The notes under the pieces were generated by a model. The model was not told the DNA's origin, did not search any database, and saw only the letters and a list, made by a program, of their open reading frames with translations. The position numbers and the translations under genes are program-made. Positions 8,244 through 17,113 of a stretch of DNA of 38,983 nt are shown in pieces; position 1 is the stretch's first letter, and each line of letters starts with the position of its first letter. Origin of the DNA: DATEOR01 sp036279015 (GTDB taxonomy: Bacteria > Actinomycetota > Thermoleophilia > Gaiellales > Gaiellaceae); assembly GCA_036279015.1 (NCBI GenBank), contig DASUJY010000014.1, forward strand, positions 1-38,983, given 5' to 3'.

Positions 8244-9244
8244 AAGCGCCTCCGGGCGCCGCGGCGTCCGAGCAGCGCGCCCGTCAGCCGCGGCATCGCC
8301 GCGCCCGCGAGGCCCACGAGCCTTCGCCGGAACCCCAGGCTCCGTGCACCGAGAAGGCCGGTCGACAGACGGCGGGCGTCGGGCCGCGCCAGGAGCAGAG
8401 CCTCGAGCGCTTCGGCGAAGAGAGCCCGTTCGTGCGCGAGACGGCGCGCTGCGGCGAGCGCGGGCCTCTCGTCGGGCCGGAGCGAGGGGAACCGCTCGAG
8501 CTTGTCGAGCAGCACGACCCGTTCGCGAAGGGAACGCGGAATGTCGGATGCGAGGGAGCCGGGGCGCAGGCGGTAGCGTGCGAGCGCCTCCGGGACGAGC
8601 CCTGCCTTCGAGCCGCTCACGATGAGGCGCGCCCACGCGTCCCAGTCGTAGGCGATCGCGAGCGACTCGTCGAAGCCGCCAACGCCGACGAGCCGTGTGC
8701 GGCGTGCCGCCGGCCAGCCGACGAAGCACGTTTTGAAGATCGCCTTTCGCTGGTCTGCGACGTCGAACGAGATCGCGTCGTAGAAGCGGCCGACGACTTC
8801 GCGCTCCTCCTCGAAATGGACGTCGGTGGACAGGAGGTCGAGGTCGGGCCGCGCGGCTGCGAGCTCGCCCAGGCGGCGGACGTAGTCCGGGAGCCAGACG
8901 TCGTCGCTGTCGAGGCACGCGACGAAGTCCCCGGAGGCGGCCTGGACGCAGCGATTGCGCGCAGATGCCGCTCCCCGATTGCTCTGCCGGAGGAGCACGA
9001 TGCGATCCCGGAACGGCTCGAGGGCTTCCTCGAGCTCGTCCGTCGAGCCGTCGTCGCACACGATCACCTCAAGCGGCGGGACCGTCTGGTCGAGGGCGGA
9101 GGCCACGGTCTCGGCGATCGTCGTAGCAGCCTGGTAGGCGGCTATGACCACTGAGAAGGACGGCGCGCTGCCGCGCTCGAGCGGACCGTCGGGCGCTGGA
9201 GCGAGAAAAGCCGCTGCCGGCTCGCTGCCGCCGGGATCCTTCAC
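8216..9244 (-). CDS. Family 2 glycosyltransferase (paralogue of 13790-14908)
   Basis: 342 residues. After a 28-residue proline-rich leader come FSVVIAAYQAATTIAETVAS, CDDGSTDELEEAL, the SARNR segment, LDSDDVWLPDYV (DxD metal site) and GGFDESLAIAYDWDAW (acceptor/base region), a complete GT2 core. The C-terminal 100 residues are helical and arginine-rich. GTG 9244 shares GTGA with the upstream gene's stop. It is the last gene of the seven-gene operon. It is closely related along its length to the other GT2 of this operon (13790-14908), suggesting a duplication with altered specificity. Confidence 0.92.
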   Translation of the reverse strand: MKDPGGSEPAAAFLAPAPDGPLERGSAPSFSVVIAAYQAATTIAETVASALDQTVPPLEVIVCDDGSTDELEEALEPFRDRIVLLRQSNRGAASARNRCVQAASGDFVACLDSDDVWLPDYVRRLGELAAARPDLDLLSTDVHFEEEREVVGRFYDAISFDVADQRKAIFKTCFVGWPAARRTRLVGVGGFDESLAIAYDWDAWARLIVSGSKAGLVPEALARYRLRPGSLASDIPRSLRERVVLLDKLERFPSLRPDERPALAAARRLAHERALFAEALEALLLARPDARRLSTGLLGARSLGFRRRLVGLAGAAMPRLTGALLGRRGARRRFQRSPTASR

Positions 9245-10077
9245 GAGGCTCGCCGGCCGACGGCCGCCTCGGCGTAGCCTGCGGCGGTGATCCCCTGGGC
9301 GAGCCCGACGAGAGCTCCGACGAGCATCCCCCGTTCGAACCCGGCGCGGACGAGTCCCGTGTAGAAGCGCGCCGGAGCGAGGCGCAAAGCCGATCCGTGG
9401 GAGCGCCGGAAGAGATAGGCGCCGCGTCCGTAGTTGAATTGCTGGCGGACGAAGCGCCGGAAGGTCAGATCATGGCGGTGGACGACGACTGCCGCAGGCA
9501 CCGAGACGAGCTCGAGACCCGCCGCGGCCAGCCGCGCGCACCAGTCGCGATCCTCCGCCGCGGCGAGGGCGAACCGCTCGTCGAAGGGGACGTTCCGGAT
9601 GACCTCCGCCCGACAGCCCACGTTGTTCGACGTCCCGAACGGCTGCCCCGTGCTTCCCTGCCCGGGCGACTCGAGGAAGTTCGCGATCGTCTGCGAGGCT
9701 TCGGAAAAGGCGTTGTCGGGATGACCGTTGACCGTGTCGCCGTACGCCGCGTCGGCGCCGTTCTCGAGAGCGGCGACGAGGTGCTCGGCCCAGCTCGCCT
9801 CAGGCTCGCAGTCGTCGTCGACGAAGAGGACGGCGGCCCCGCGAGTGGCGGTGGCACCGTGGTTGCGCGCGGCTGCGGGCCCGCGGCCGGCGTTCTCGAG
9901 CATCCGCGCGCGGGGCGACGTCTCGACCGCGCTCGCGACGGCCTTCGCATCCGTCGATCCGTCGTCCACGACGAGGATCTCCAGCGCGCCGGCGAAGCTC
10001 TGGCGCTCGAGGGCGGCGAGGCAACGAGCCAGGCTCGCGGGCCGGTCCCTCGTCGGGATGACGATCGACGCATCCAC
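9241..10077 (-). CDS. Family 2 glycosyltransferase
   Basis: 278 residues: ASIVIPTRDRPASLARCLAA, VVDDGSTD, NAGRGPAAARNHGA, FVDDDCEPE (metal site) and a C-terminal region with FRRFVRQQFNYGRGAYLFRR, then a possible amphipathic or membrane helix (GMLVGALVGLAQGI). GTSNNVGCRAEVIR and DERFALAAAEDRDWCARL form the acceptor side with the ED(x)D base motif. Start GTG 10077 overlaps the upstream stop as TAGTG. The open frame continues far upstream over the GT-C gene, but that stretch is shadow. The sugar is unknown. Confidence 0.9.
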   Translation of the reverse strand: MDASIVIPTRDRPASLARCLAALERQSFAGALEILVVDDGSTDAKAVASAVETSPRARMLENAGRGPAAARNHGATATRGAAVLFVDDDCEPEASWAEHLVAALENGADAAYGDTVNGHPDNAFSEASQTIANFLESPGQGSTGQPFGTSNNVGCRAEVIRNVPFDERFALAAAEDRDWCARLAAAGLELVSVPAAVVVHRHDLTFRRFVRQQFNYGRGAYLFRRSHGSALRLAPARFYTGLVRAGFERGMLVGALVGLAQGITAAGYAEAAVGRRAS

Positions 10078-11825
10078 TAGTCCGATCCGAGGTCGTAGAG
10101 GAAGAGCACCGCGCCGTCGAACCGCTGCTCGGAGAGACGCGTGCCGAGGCCGTCCAACCGGCGGACGAGCGCCGCGAGCTCGTTCGCTCCTTCCGCGCTC
10201 CGCACGTGGGTGAAGAGGGCCCACAGGCGCCCCGTCCCGTCGAGCCCGTCGAGCTGGGCCGTGGCGGCGGCCAGAGAGCGCTTTTCCGGGTCGATTCCGA
10301 CGACGAGGCCCGGCGGGCTCGAAGCGAGTGCGGCCGAGTCCCCGGATCCAGCCGGGTCGACCAGACGAACGCTCCCCCAGAGCGACGCCGGCGCGCCGGT
10401 GCGTTGTGCGACGCCGCACTCCCCGCATTGCGCGTAGTAGCGGAAGGCGTACTGCGACCAGTAGAACAGGTAGAGCGTGTCCCCCGGACGCCAGTCGCGC
10501 TGCAGCGAGCTGAGGGCGGGCTTGATCGCCTCTCCGCGCGAAGTGGAGAAGTACTCGCCCGCATGTGCGGCGGCGATCCCGACCAGGGCCGCGAGCCAGC
10601 AGGCGACCGCCGCCGCGGCAGAAGCGCGGGCTCGCCTCGAACCGCCTCCCCTCATCCAGCTCCCGAGCAGCTCCCCGATCGCCCACGCTCCCTCGGCGAC
10701 GAGCAGAACGGCAAACGGCACATAGAAGAGCGTGAAGCGGCCGTCGATCGGATAGCGCTCGAGGGCGGAGGCGGCGAGCAGGAACGGCAGCGGCGAGAGG
10801 AGGAGGGCCAGCGTGCGCCACGCCTCCTTCCTGGCCAGGGAGATGGCTCCGGCGATCGCGAGGCCGGCGAAGAGAACGGCCGCCCAGGCCCACAGTCCCA
10901 GGGACTCGCGGAAGAAGGAGGACGCAGCGTGCGGGAACCAGCCGAGATCGTCCCTCGAGGTGGGCGGAAACGGCATGTAGAAGCGGGACGAGCCCTCCTC
11001 GAGGGCTCCGCGGACGTTGCTCGTCGTATCGAGGGCCGTCACCGCCAGGGCCGCCAGGCCTGCGAGCCCGACGACCGCCGCCGCGACGATGGGACGAAGC
11101 ACGCGCCAGTCTCGTCGCAGAAGCGCGTCCACGAGCACGGTCGCTCCGATCCCCGCGACGACGAAGATGGCCGGGTACGAGAACGCGACGACGGCCGCCG
11201 CAATGAGTCCCGCCACGAGCGTACGGCGGATGCTCGTCTCCCCCCACCGCCACTGCATGAGGACGAGCGCGAGGAGGAGCGTGGCGAAGAAGACGTCGCT
11301 CGAGTAGGGCTTCACCTCACCCGCGTGCATGAGGAGCGGCCCGGTGAACGCGAAGATCCCGAGCGCGAGCACGGCTGCCCACGGAGCAAGGATGCGGCGG
11401 GCCACGATCCAGAAGAGGGGAACCGAGAGAACAGCGGCTGCGATCGCAACCGACCGCAGGGCGAGCTCAGAGTCGCCGAAGAGGGAGACGGCCAGCTTCT
11501 CGAGCACGAGATACCCGGGAGGAGCGGCCTGCGTGTAGTCGAGCGTCCCCAGTAGCTCCCCGAGTCCGCGGTTGCGGAGGTTCAGCGAGAGCAGAGCTTC
11601 GTCGAGCCAGAGCGAGCGGTCGAGACCGTACTCGACGAGGCGCAACGCGATCCCGGCGACCGCGAGCGCCGCCGCCGCCGCGGTGTGGGCCGAGATCCGT
11701 CCGGAAGGCCATCGCCGGCGGCCGGCCGGTTCGCCCCGATCGGCAGACAGGCGGGACTTGCGTCTTGGATGAATGGTCTCGAGCTCGATGGACAGATGAT
11801 AGGAACGCGCTCGCTCGGCGCTCAC
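10077..11825 (-). CDS. GT-C membrane glycosyltransferase (GT39/GT83-like)
   Basis: 582 residues with roughly ten or more membrane segments after a basic 45-residue N-terminus. The first extracytoplasmic loop carries LWLDEALLSLNL (Asp75-Glu76), matching the catalytic acidic motif of GT-C enzymes. AAPPGYLVLEKL and GEVKPYSSDVFFATLLLALVL follow, resembling the PPGY and KPY motifs of ArnT/PMT-like proteins. Such enzymes use polyprenyl-phosphate sugars on the outer face of the membrane. GTG 11825 overlaps the epimerase stop (GTGA). In this operon it would add a sugar from a lipid-linked donor to the exported glycan or a protein; the acceptor cannot be told. Confidence 0.82.
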   Translation of the reverse strand: MSAERARSYHLSIELETIHPRRKSRLSADRGEPAGRRRWPSGRISAHTAAAAALAVAGIALRLVEYGLDRSLWLDEALLSLNLRNRGLGELLGTLDYTQAAPPGYLVLEKLAVSLFGDSELALRSVAIAAAVLSVPLFWIVARRILAPWAAVLALGIFAFTGPLLMHAGEVKPYSSDVFFATLLLALVLMQWRWGETSIRRTLVAGLIAAAVVAFSYPAIFVVAGIGATVLVDALLRRDWRVLRPIVAAAVVGLAGLAALAVTALDTTSNVRGALEEGSSRFYMPFPPTSRDDLGWFPHAASSFFRESLGLWAWAAVLFAGLAIAGAISLARKEAWRTLALLLSPLPFLLAASALERYPIDGRFTLFYVPFAVLLVAEGAWAIGELLGSWMRGGGSRRARASAAAAVACWLAALVGIAAAHAGEYFSTSRGEAIKPALSSLQRDWRPGDTLYLFYWSQYAFRYYAQCGECGVAQRTGAPASLWGSVRLVDPAGSGDSAALASSPPGLVVGIDPEKRSLAAATAQLDGLDGTGRLWALFTHVRSAEGANELAALVRRLDGLGTRLSEQRFDGAVLFLYDLGSD

Positions 11826-12715
11826 TCGTCGAGGAGCGTGGCGAGCGTCTGCTCGAGCGTCCGTGTCGGCGACCAGCCGGTGGAAGCGAGCCGGCCGATG
11901 TCGGCCAGGAGCTCCGCCCGGTCGCGGGCACGAAGGCGCTCCGAGGCAGGCTCGACCGGGATCGGCCGGCCGAGGATGCGCTCGCAGGCGGCCACGAGCT
12001 CGGCGACCGAGGTGCTTTTCCCGGAGCCCACGTTGAAGACCGTCTCGGTCGCCGGGCGAAGGAGCAGTAGCGCGAGCGCCGCCGCCGCGTCAACGACGTC
12101 CGTGTAGTCGCGCCGCGGGGCCAGGTTGCCGAGGCGGACGGGCGAGGCGCCCTCGCGGAGCTGGTCGATCAGCTCGGGGACGACGTGCCGGTTCGTCTCG
12201 CGCCTGCCGATGATGTTGAAGAGGCGGGCGAGCACGTAGCCGGTGCCTGTCTCCTCTCCGAAGCGCTCCACGAGACGCTCGCCCTCGAGCTTCGTCCGTC
12301 CGTAGACGTCGATCGGCTCCGGGCTGGTCGCTTCCGGGATCGGGCCGGCCGAGTCCGGATAGACGGCCGCGCTCGAGGCGAGGAGAACGAGCTGGGGCAC
12401 GTGCTCGCGGAGAGCCCGGAGGAGGTTCTCCGTTCCGCCGACGTTGATCTCCCGGGCGAGCTCGGGTGCGCGGTCGACCGCGGGAATGAAGTGGAGCGCA
12501 GCCAGGTGGGCGACCACATCGGGGCGCACGCTCGCGACGGCGCGGGCAACCCCATCGGCGTCGCGGAGGTCGACCTCGTGCAGCGTCGCGTCGGCTGGGA
12601 GCCAGTCGCGGCTCCCACGCGACAGGTCGTCGAGCACGTGGACGTCGTAGTCGGTCAGCTGCTCGACGAGGTGGCTCCCGATGAAGCCGGCCCCGCCCGT
12701 GACGAGGATGCGCAT
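11822..12715 (-). CDS. NAD-dependent sugar epimerase/dehydratase (extended SDR)
   Basis: 297 residues. GGAGFIGSHLVEQL is the NAD-binding motif, SSAAVYPD the active-site Ser region, and YGRTKLEGERL the catalytic YxxxK. RLFNIIGRRETNRHVVPELI and FNVGSGKSTSV are substrate-side signatures of the UDP-glucose 4-epimerase/GDP-6-deoxy-4-keto-mannose reductase group. It should act on a nucleotide sugar in the cytoplasm, supplying a second precursor besides dTDP-rhamnose. The exact substrate is not determined by these motifs. ATG 12715 is 2 bp after the upstream stop. Confidence 0.88.
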   Translation of the reverse strand: MRILVTGGAGFIGSHLVEQLTDYDVHVLDDLSRGSRDWLPADATLHEVDLRDADGVARAVASVRPDVVAHLAALHFIPAVDRAPELAREINVGGTENLLRALREHVPQLVLLASSAAVYPDSAGPIPEATSPEPIDVYGRTKLEGERLVERFGEETGTGYVLARLFNIIGRRETNRHVVPELIDQLREGASPVRLGNLAPRRDYTDVVDAAAALALLLLRPATETVFNVGSGKSTSVAELVAACERILGRPIPVEPASERLRARDRAELLADIGRLASTGWSPTRTLEQTLATLLDE

Positions 12716-12717
12716 GC

Positions 12718-13797
12718 TCACGGCAGGATCTCGTCGTAGAGATGCTCGAACGAGCGGGTCATGTGGTCGGCCGTGAACGTGTCCAAAACCAGCCGGCGCC
12801 CGCTGGCCCCGAGCCGGCGGCGCAGATCCTCGTCCTCGAGCAGGCGGGCGATCGCCTTGGCCAGCGCGGCGGGATCGTCCGGCGGCACGAGGAGCCCGGT
12901 CTCTCCGTCGCGGACCGCTTCGCGGACGCTTCCGACGTCCGCCGCCACGACCGCTCGCTCGGCGAGCAGGGCCTCGAGCAAGGCGAGCGGGAATCCCTCG
13001 AAGCGGGAGGGGAGGACGTAGACGTCGAACCAGGGCAAGTACGAGCGGCGCTCGTCGCTCCAGTCGATCCAGAGCACGCGATCCGCCACGCCGGTCCGGC
13101 TCGAGAGCTCGTTCAGCTCGCGGCGCCGGGAGCCGTCGCCGACGAGAACGGCTGCCACGGCCGGAACGTCCTCGAGGGCGCGCAGGAAGACGTCGAACCC
13201 CTTCTGGGGCTCGAGCCTTCCCATCGACCCGACGATCGGGCCCGGCACGGGCCGCTCCGGCGGGTCGAGAGACTCGTCCGGAACGCCGTTGTGGATGGTC
13301 GTGACGGACCCTCGCGCGAGGCCCAGGAGGATCTCCACCTCGCGCGATGTCCGCTCGCCGACGCCTACGTGACGCGTGACGGCGGGCGACGTCAGGCGCC
13401 TGGCCAGTCGCTGGCCGCGGCCGAGGGCGGGTCGGGGGAGCTGGTACACGGCGACCACGGGCCTCCGCAGAAGCCCTGCGGCCGCGAGCGCGTACTGGCA
13501 CGACCAGGGGCTTGCGAGGCTGACGTGGACGATGTCGGGCTCGAGTGCACGGAACGTCCTCAGATGGGCGGCGAGGCAGCGGAAGTCCTGGCCGCTTGTG
13601 GGAGGCCGGACGACCGTTGCCGACGCGCCCTTTCGCCCTGCCGCGACCCGCTCGACGATCGCCGCGTCGGTTCCCGCGACTGCCACCTCGAAGCGCGGGT
13701 CGAGGCGTTCGAGGACGTACGAGAGCGCGAGGTCCGCACCTCCCAGCTGAGAGGTGTCGGTGTAGGCGAGCACTCGAACCGGACGGGGACTAGCCAA
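12718..13797 (-). CDS. Family 4 glycosyltransferase
   Basis: 359 residues, GT-B fold. VRVLAYTDTSQLGGADLALSYVL at the N-terminus is the acceptor-domain loop. The donor domain has GSMGRLEPQKGFDVFLRAL, LVGDGSRRREL, and SRFEGFPLALLEALLA, which contains the E-x7-E motif of GT4. TTG 13797 is my best start: GGAG lies 9-10 nt upstream and it overlaps the preceding stop by 8 bp. GTG 13773 would shorten it to begin inside VRVLAYTD. Fourth in direction from the left of the seven-gene operon; likely a mannosyl-, glucosyl- or rhamnosyltransferase. Confidence 0.9.
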   Translation of the reverse strand: MASPRPVRVLAYTDTSQLGGADLALSYVLERLDPRFEVAVAGTDAAIVERVAAGRKGASATVVRPPTSGQDFRCLAAHLRTFRALEPDIVHVSLASPWSCQYALAAAGLLRRPVVAVYQLPRPALGRGQRLARRLTSPAVTRHVGVGERTSREVEILLGLARGSVTTIHNGVPDESLDPPERPVPGPIVGSMGRLEPQKGFDVFLRALEDVPAVAAVLVGDGSRRRELNELSSRTGVADRVLWIDWSDERRSYLPWFDVYVLPSRFEGFPLALLEALLAERAVVAADVGSVREAVRDGETGLLVPPDDPAALAKAIARLLEDEDLRRRLGASGRRLVLDTFTADHMTRSFEHLYDEILP

Positions 13798-14908
13798 CGT
13801 CCCGGGCTCCGGCCCACTTCGAGATCCGGGTGCGGAGCGGGACACGCCCGTCGCGGAAGACGCGCGTTCCACCCGCTCCGACCCAGGAGGACTGCGCCCG
13901 GCGGCGGACGACTCGGCCGGTCAGACGGGGCGCCGCGGCCACGGCAAGCGCGCTCAGCCGTCGTGCCACGGATACGCGCGGCGAGCGGGCGACGGCAAGG
14001 GCTTGCCGTCGCACGGCAGGATCGTGGCCGAGAATCGACGCGTCCAGCTCGTGCACTGCCAGCTCGGCCCGGTAGGCCAGCAGCGCCTCCTCGACCACGG
14101 AGCGGTCGGCCGCGGTCAGCGCGCCGTTTCGGTTGGCCTTCTCGAGCGTGGCGATCTTGCCGTGCGTGAGCTCGCGGCGGCGCGCGGTGAGGCTCGACTC
14201 GCGGATGCGATAGAGAGCGAGCGGCGCGTCCACGGCTCCCACGCCCGAGCCGTCGAGGATCAGGCGGAGCCAGAGATCCCAGTCGGTCGTCCAGCGGATC
14301 GACTCGTCGAAGCCCTGGTGCTCGAGAAACCGCTGGCGTCGCACGGCGGCGAGCCCGAAGACGAAGTTCCGCTGGAGGATCGCGCGGCGCTGGTCGGCGA
14401 CCTCGAACGTCCAGCGGCGATCGTAGTTACGGCGGACGCGCCGATCGCCGACGACGAGGTAGGCGTCGGTCGTCAGAACGTCGAGGTCGGGACGCGCCTT
14501 CGCGAGCTCCCCGAGAGCCTGGACGCGCTCGGGAAAGAACATGTCGTCGGCATCGAGGACGAGGAGGAAGTCACCGCGGGCCGCCCCGGCCGCCGCGTTC
14601 TTGGCGGCAGCCTCGCCGCCCTGCGCCTGGCGGAGGAAGACGATCTCCTCCGCGAACGGAGCCAGCGCGCCCTCGAGGTCGTCGGTCGAGCCGTCGTCGC
14701 AAACGATCACCTCGAGAGGAGCGACCGTCTGGCGGGCGAGCGAGGCGAGCGCGTCGCCGATCACGTCGGCGACGTTGTACGCGGCGACGATCACGGAGAA
14801 GGTCGGCGGTGCGGCTGCCGGCTCGACAGCCCCTCCCGGGGGCGGCGCGAGGAACCGCCATCGCCCCTCGTCCTGCGAGGGCGTCTCGGGCATCGAAAAT
14901 CCCGTCAC
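13790..14908 (-). CDS. Family 2 glycosyltransferase (paralogue of 8216-9244)
   Basis: 372 residues with FSVIVAAYNVADVIGDAL, CDDGSTDDLEGAL, AAKNAAAGAARGDF, LDADDMFFPERVQ (metal site) and GFDESIRWTTDWDLW (base region). An N-terminal leader resembles that of the downstream paralogue (both contain FLAPxPxG). GTG 14908 overlaps the upstream GT4 stop (GTGA); ATG 14893 is an alternative five codons in. The C-terminal 100 residues are arginine-rich. Shared VADQRRAI and LGELAKARPDLDVL blocks with 8216-9244 point to a duplication. Confidence 0.92.
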   Translation of the reverse strand: MTGFSMPETPSQDEGRWRFLAPPPGGAVEPAAAPPTFSVIVAAYNVADVIGDALASLARQTVAPLEVIVCDDGSTDDLEGALAPFAEEIVFLRQAQGGEAAAKNAAAGAARGDFLLVLDADDMFFPERVQALGELAKARPDLDVLTTDAYLVVGDRRVRRNYDRRWTFEVADQRRAILQRNFVFGLAAVRRQRFLEHQGFDESIRWTTDWDLWLRLILDGSGVGAVDAPLALYRIRESSLTARRRELTHGKIATLEKANRNGALTAADRSVVEEALLAYRAELAVHELDASILGHDPAVRRQALAVARSPRVSVARRLSALAVAAAPRLTGRVVRRRAQSSWVGAGGTRVFRDGRVPLRTRISKWAGARDVG

Positions 14909-16137
14909 GCGGTCGCCTGCAGCGAGTCGTAGAGCCGCTCGAAGGAGGCCACGGACTCGTCCCAGCTGAGCTTTTGCACGGCCCAGGCGCGCGCGCTCGT
15001 GGCGAGCTCCCTGCGGCGCTCCCCGTCGAGGAGGAGCCCCACGAGCTTCTCGACGACCTCGTCCTCCGAATCCGCCAGGAGATAGTGCGTGCCCGGGACC
15101 GCCTCGATGCCTTCGGCCGCCCTTGGGGTGGCGACGAGCGCCTTTCCGGCCGCGAGGGCCTCCAGGACCTTCATCCGCATGCTGCCGCCGATGCGGATCG
15201 GCGCGACGACGACGGCCGCCCGGTCGAGAAAGGGCGTCACGTCGGCAACCGACCCGTGCACGGCCACGCCCTCCCCCTGTAGGCGCAGGACGTCGTCCCC
15301 CGGCGCGTGGCCCACGAGCTCGAGCTCCGCCTCGGGCACCTGCCTGCGCACCCGGGGGAAGATCGAGCCTGCCAGCCAGCGCGCCGCGTCAACGTTCGGG
15401 GGATGGCCGAAGCCGCCGACGAAAAGCACCGTCGGCGGGGCGGCGCCCACCGGGTCGAGGGCCTCTTTCGGAACTTCGATGGCGAGGGGAATACGGGCGA
15501 CGGGGACACCGCGGGCGGTCCGGGAGACGGGCTCGACATCACGATCGGCGAAGACGACGATCGACTGAAACCGCGGCCGGGTGGCACGTTCGTAGCGCCG
15601 CCAGGCGGTCAGTTCGGCGCGGCGCGCGAGGCGCCGGAGGCCGCTCGACGTGCGCACGAGGTCCGCGGCCCAGGCGGAGCCGGGGTCGTAGTCGACGAGG
15701 ACGCGGGGTATGTCCGAATCGTCGAGCACGGAGGCATACTGCGCCATCACCTGGAGATGGAACTCGACGACGTCGGGACGCCGGTCGGCGACCACCCTCC
15801 GGAGCCGTTCCGCATAGGCCGGGGTTCGGCAGTTCACCGCCCACGGAGGCAGCCCTTCGAGGAGCCCGAGTGACCAGCGCACACGCTGGCGCCATCCGTT
15901 CGCCGCAGGACCGATCGCGACCTCCTCGACGTAGGCGCAGCGCTCGCGAATCTCCGGATCGACCGGCTCCTCGGCGTCAGACCGCAGGCAGAGGATGCCG
16001 ACCTCGTTGCGCGCCGCGAGACGCGCGAGCAGCTGGGCAGGCGCCTTGCCGCCGTGCCGGGCGTCGAGACGAGGCGGAAACGGGGTGCAGACCAGGATCC
16101 GCCGCCGCTCGCCGGATTGCTCTTGCCGAGTTGCCAT
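14905..16137 (-). CDS. Family 4-like glycosyltransferase
   Basis: 410 residues, first gene of the seven-gene operon. ILVCTPFPPRLDARHGGKAP is the N-terminal GT-B loop and VVEFHLQVMAQYASVL a core strand. In the donor domain VLFVGGFGHPPNVDAARWL, ELVGHAPGDDV and GGSMRMKVLEALAAGKALVATP match the GT4 subgroup that uses a conserved GxxxRxKxxEALA segment in place of a strict E-x7-E. ATG 16137 is only 13 bp from the divergent ATG 16151, so no Shine-Dalgarno or ordinary promoter fits between them; its promoter probably lies inside the divergent gene. Confidence 0.88.
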   Translation of the reverse strand: MATRQEQSGERRRILVCTPFPPRLDARHGGKAPAQLLARLAARNEVGILCLRSDAEEPVDPEIRERCAYVEEVAIGPAANGWRQRVRWSLGLLEGLPPWAVNCRTPAYAERLRRVVADRRPDVVEFHLQVMAQYASVLDDSDIPRVLVDYDPGSAWAADLVRTSSGLRRLARRAELTAWRRYERATRPRFQSIVVFADRDVEPVSRTARGVPVARIPLAIEVPKEALDPVGAAPPTVLFVGGFGHPPNVDAARWLAGSIFPRVRRQVPEAELELVGHAPGDDVLRLQGEGVAVHGSVADVTPFLDRAAVVVAPIRIGGSMRMKVLEALAAGKALVATPRAAEGIEAVPGTHYLLADSEDEVVEKLVGLLLDGERRRELATSARAWAVQKLSWDESVASFERLYDSLQATA

Positions 16138-16140
16138 ACT
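16135..16140 (+). promoter_or_regulatory. Candidate -10 element for the gene at 16151
   Basis: CATACT ends 10 nt before ATG 16151 and overlaps the divergent ATG at 16137. No Shine-Dalgarno precedes 16151, consistent with a very short or absent leader. No convincing -35. Confidence 0.35.
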
Positions 16141-16150
16141 GGACGCGTCG

Positions 16151-17065
16151 ATGACCGACCTCTCGGTGATTGTGGCAGCGCATGACGCCGAGATGTATCT
16201 CGAGAGATGCCTGAGCGAGCTCTCCGGGACTGCTGCCGTCGACGAGCTCATCCTCGTCGACATCGCATCCACGGACGGCTCCGTGGCGCTGGTGCGGGAA
16301 CGTTTCCCGGACGTACGGCTCATCGAGCTCGCGGAAAACCAGGGATATGGGTCAGGACTCAACGCCGGGATGGAGGTCGCCGGCGGGACGTACCTCCTGC
16401 TCATGAACGCGGACGCATGGCCGCGCCCGGGCGGTGTCGAGGCGCTTCTCGAGTTCGCCCGGGGCGAGCGGGGAGGGACGGTCGTCGGCCCGCGCCTTCT
16501 CAACGTCGACGGGACGCTCCAGCCCTCGGTGCGCGGGTTCCCGACCCCGTGGCGGCTTGCGACCGAGTACTTCTTCCTGCGCTGGTTCGCTCCCCGGACC
16601 CGGGTTCTGAACGCGTTCTACGGCGCCGGCTTCGACCACCGCTCCACGCGGGACGCCGAGTTTCTCGTCGGCGCCGTCCTGCTCGTCCCCCGGGCGATCG
16701 TCGACGAGGTCGGCGGCTTCGACCCCGAGTTCTTCATGTTCAACGAGGAAGTCGACTTCTGCTACCGGGTGCGCGAGGCCGGCCGGCGGGTCGTCTTCTT
16801 CCCGGGGGCCGAGTTCGTCCACGTCGGCGGCGCTTCGACCCGGCGGCAATGGTCGCGCATGTACCGGGAGCAGCTTCGCTCGCACCTGCGCTTCCAGGTC
16901 AAGCATCACGGCTACGGCCAGGCCGAGCGCGCGCGCCGTCTCATGCTCTGGGCAATGCGGCTTCGCAGCCTCGTCTTCCGCGGTGAGCGCCGAAAGCTCT
17001 CGCGTCAGGCGGCCACGTATCTTGCCGGTGGAGATGCGGCGGAGCTGCTCGAGCGAGCGGCCTAG
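16151..17065 (+). CDS. Family 2 glycosyltransferase (rhamnosyltransferase-like)
   Basis: 304 residues. LSVIVAAHDAEMYLERCLSEL, VDIASTDGS, ENQGYGSGLNAGM, LLMNADAWPRPG (metal site) and GGFDPEFFMFNEEVDFCYR (base region) form a canonical GT2 of the WbbL/rhamnosyltransferase type; the FVHVGGASTRR stretch near the C-terminus is also common there. With dTDP-rhamnose made in the same locus, transfer of rhamnose is plausible but unproven. It runs with the methyltransferase that follows and diverges from the seven-gene operon. Confidence 0.9.
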   Translation: MTDLSVIVAAHDAEMYLERCLSELSGTAAVDELILVDIASTDGSVALVRERFPDVRLIELAENQGYGSGLNAGMEVAGGTYLLLMNADAWPRPGGVEALLEFARGERGGTVVGPRLLNVDGTLQPSVRGFPTPWRLATEYFFLRWFAPRTRVLNAFYGAGFDHRSTRDAEFLVGAVLLVPRAIVDEVGGFDPEFFMFNEEVDFCYRVREAGRRVVFFPGAEFVHVGGASTRRQWSRMYREQLRSHLRFQVKHHGYGQAERARRLMLWAMRLRSLVFRGERRKLSRQAATYLAGGDAAELLERAA

Positions 17066-17100
17066 CGGCGTCCGCAGGAAGTGCCGGCGTCTCGCCGCGT

Positions 17101-17106
17101 TAGGCT
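17101..17106 (+). promoter_or_regulatory. Candidate -10 element, leaderless start at 17114
   Basis: TAGGCT ends exactly 7 nt before ATG 17114, the same hexamer and spacing as at 6672 (to GTG 6685). It implies a separate leaderless transcript for the methyltransferase. Confidence 0.45.
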
Positions 17107-17113
17107 GCAGCGG

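Noticed and set aside
10206..11555. 449-residue plus-strand open frame
   Set aside because: Antisense to the GT-C gene, with low-complexity Arg/Glu/Asp composition expected from the complement of hydrophobic codons.
11822..13501. Longer epimerase start at 13501
   Set aside because: The extra N-terminus lies inside the GT4 gene in another frame; the NAD motif starts directly at ATG 12715, 2 bp after the GT4 stop.
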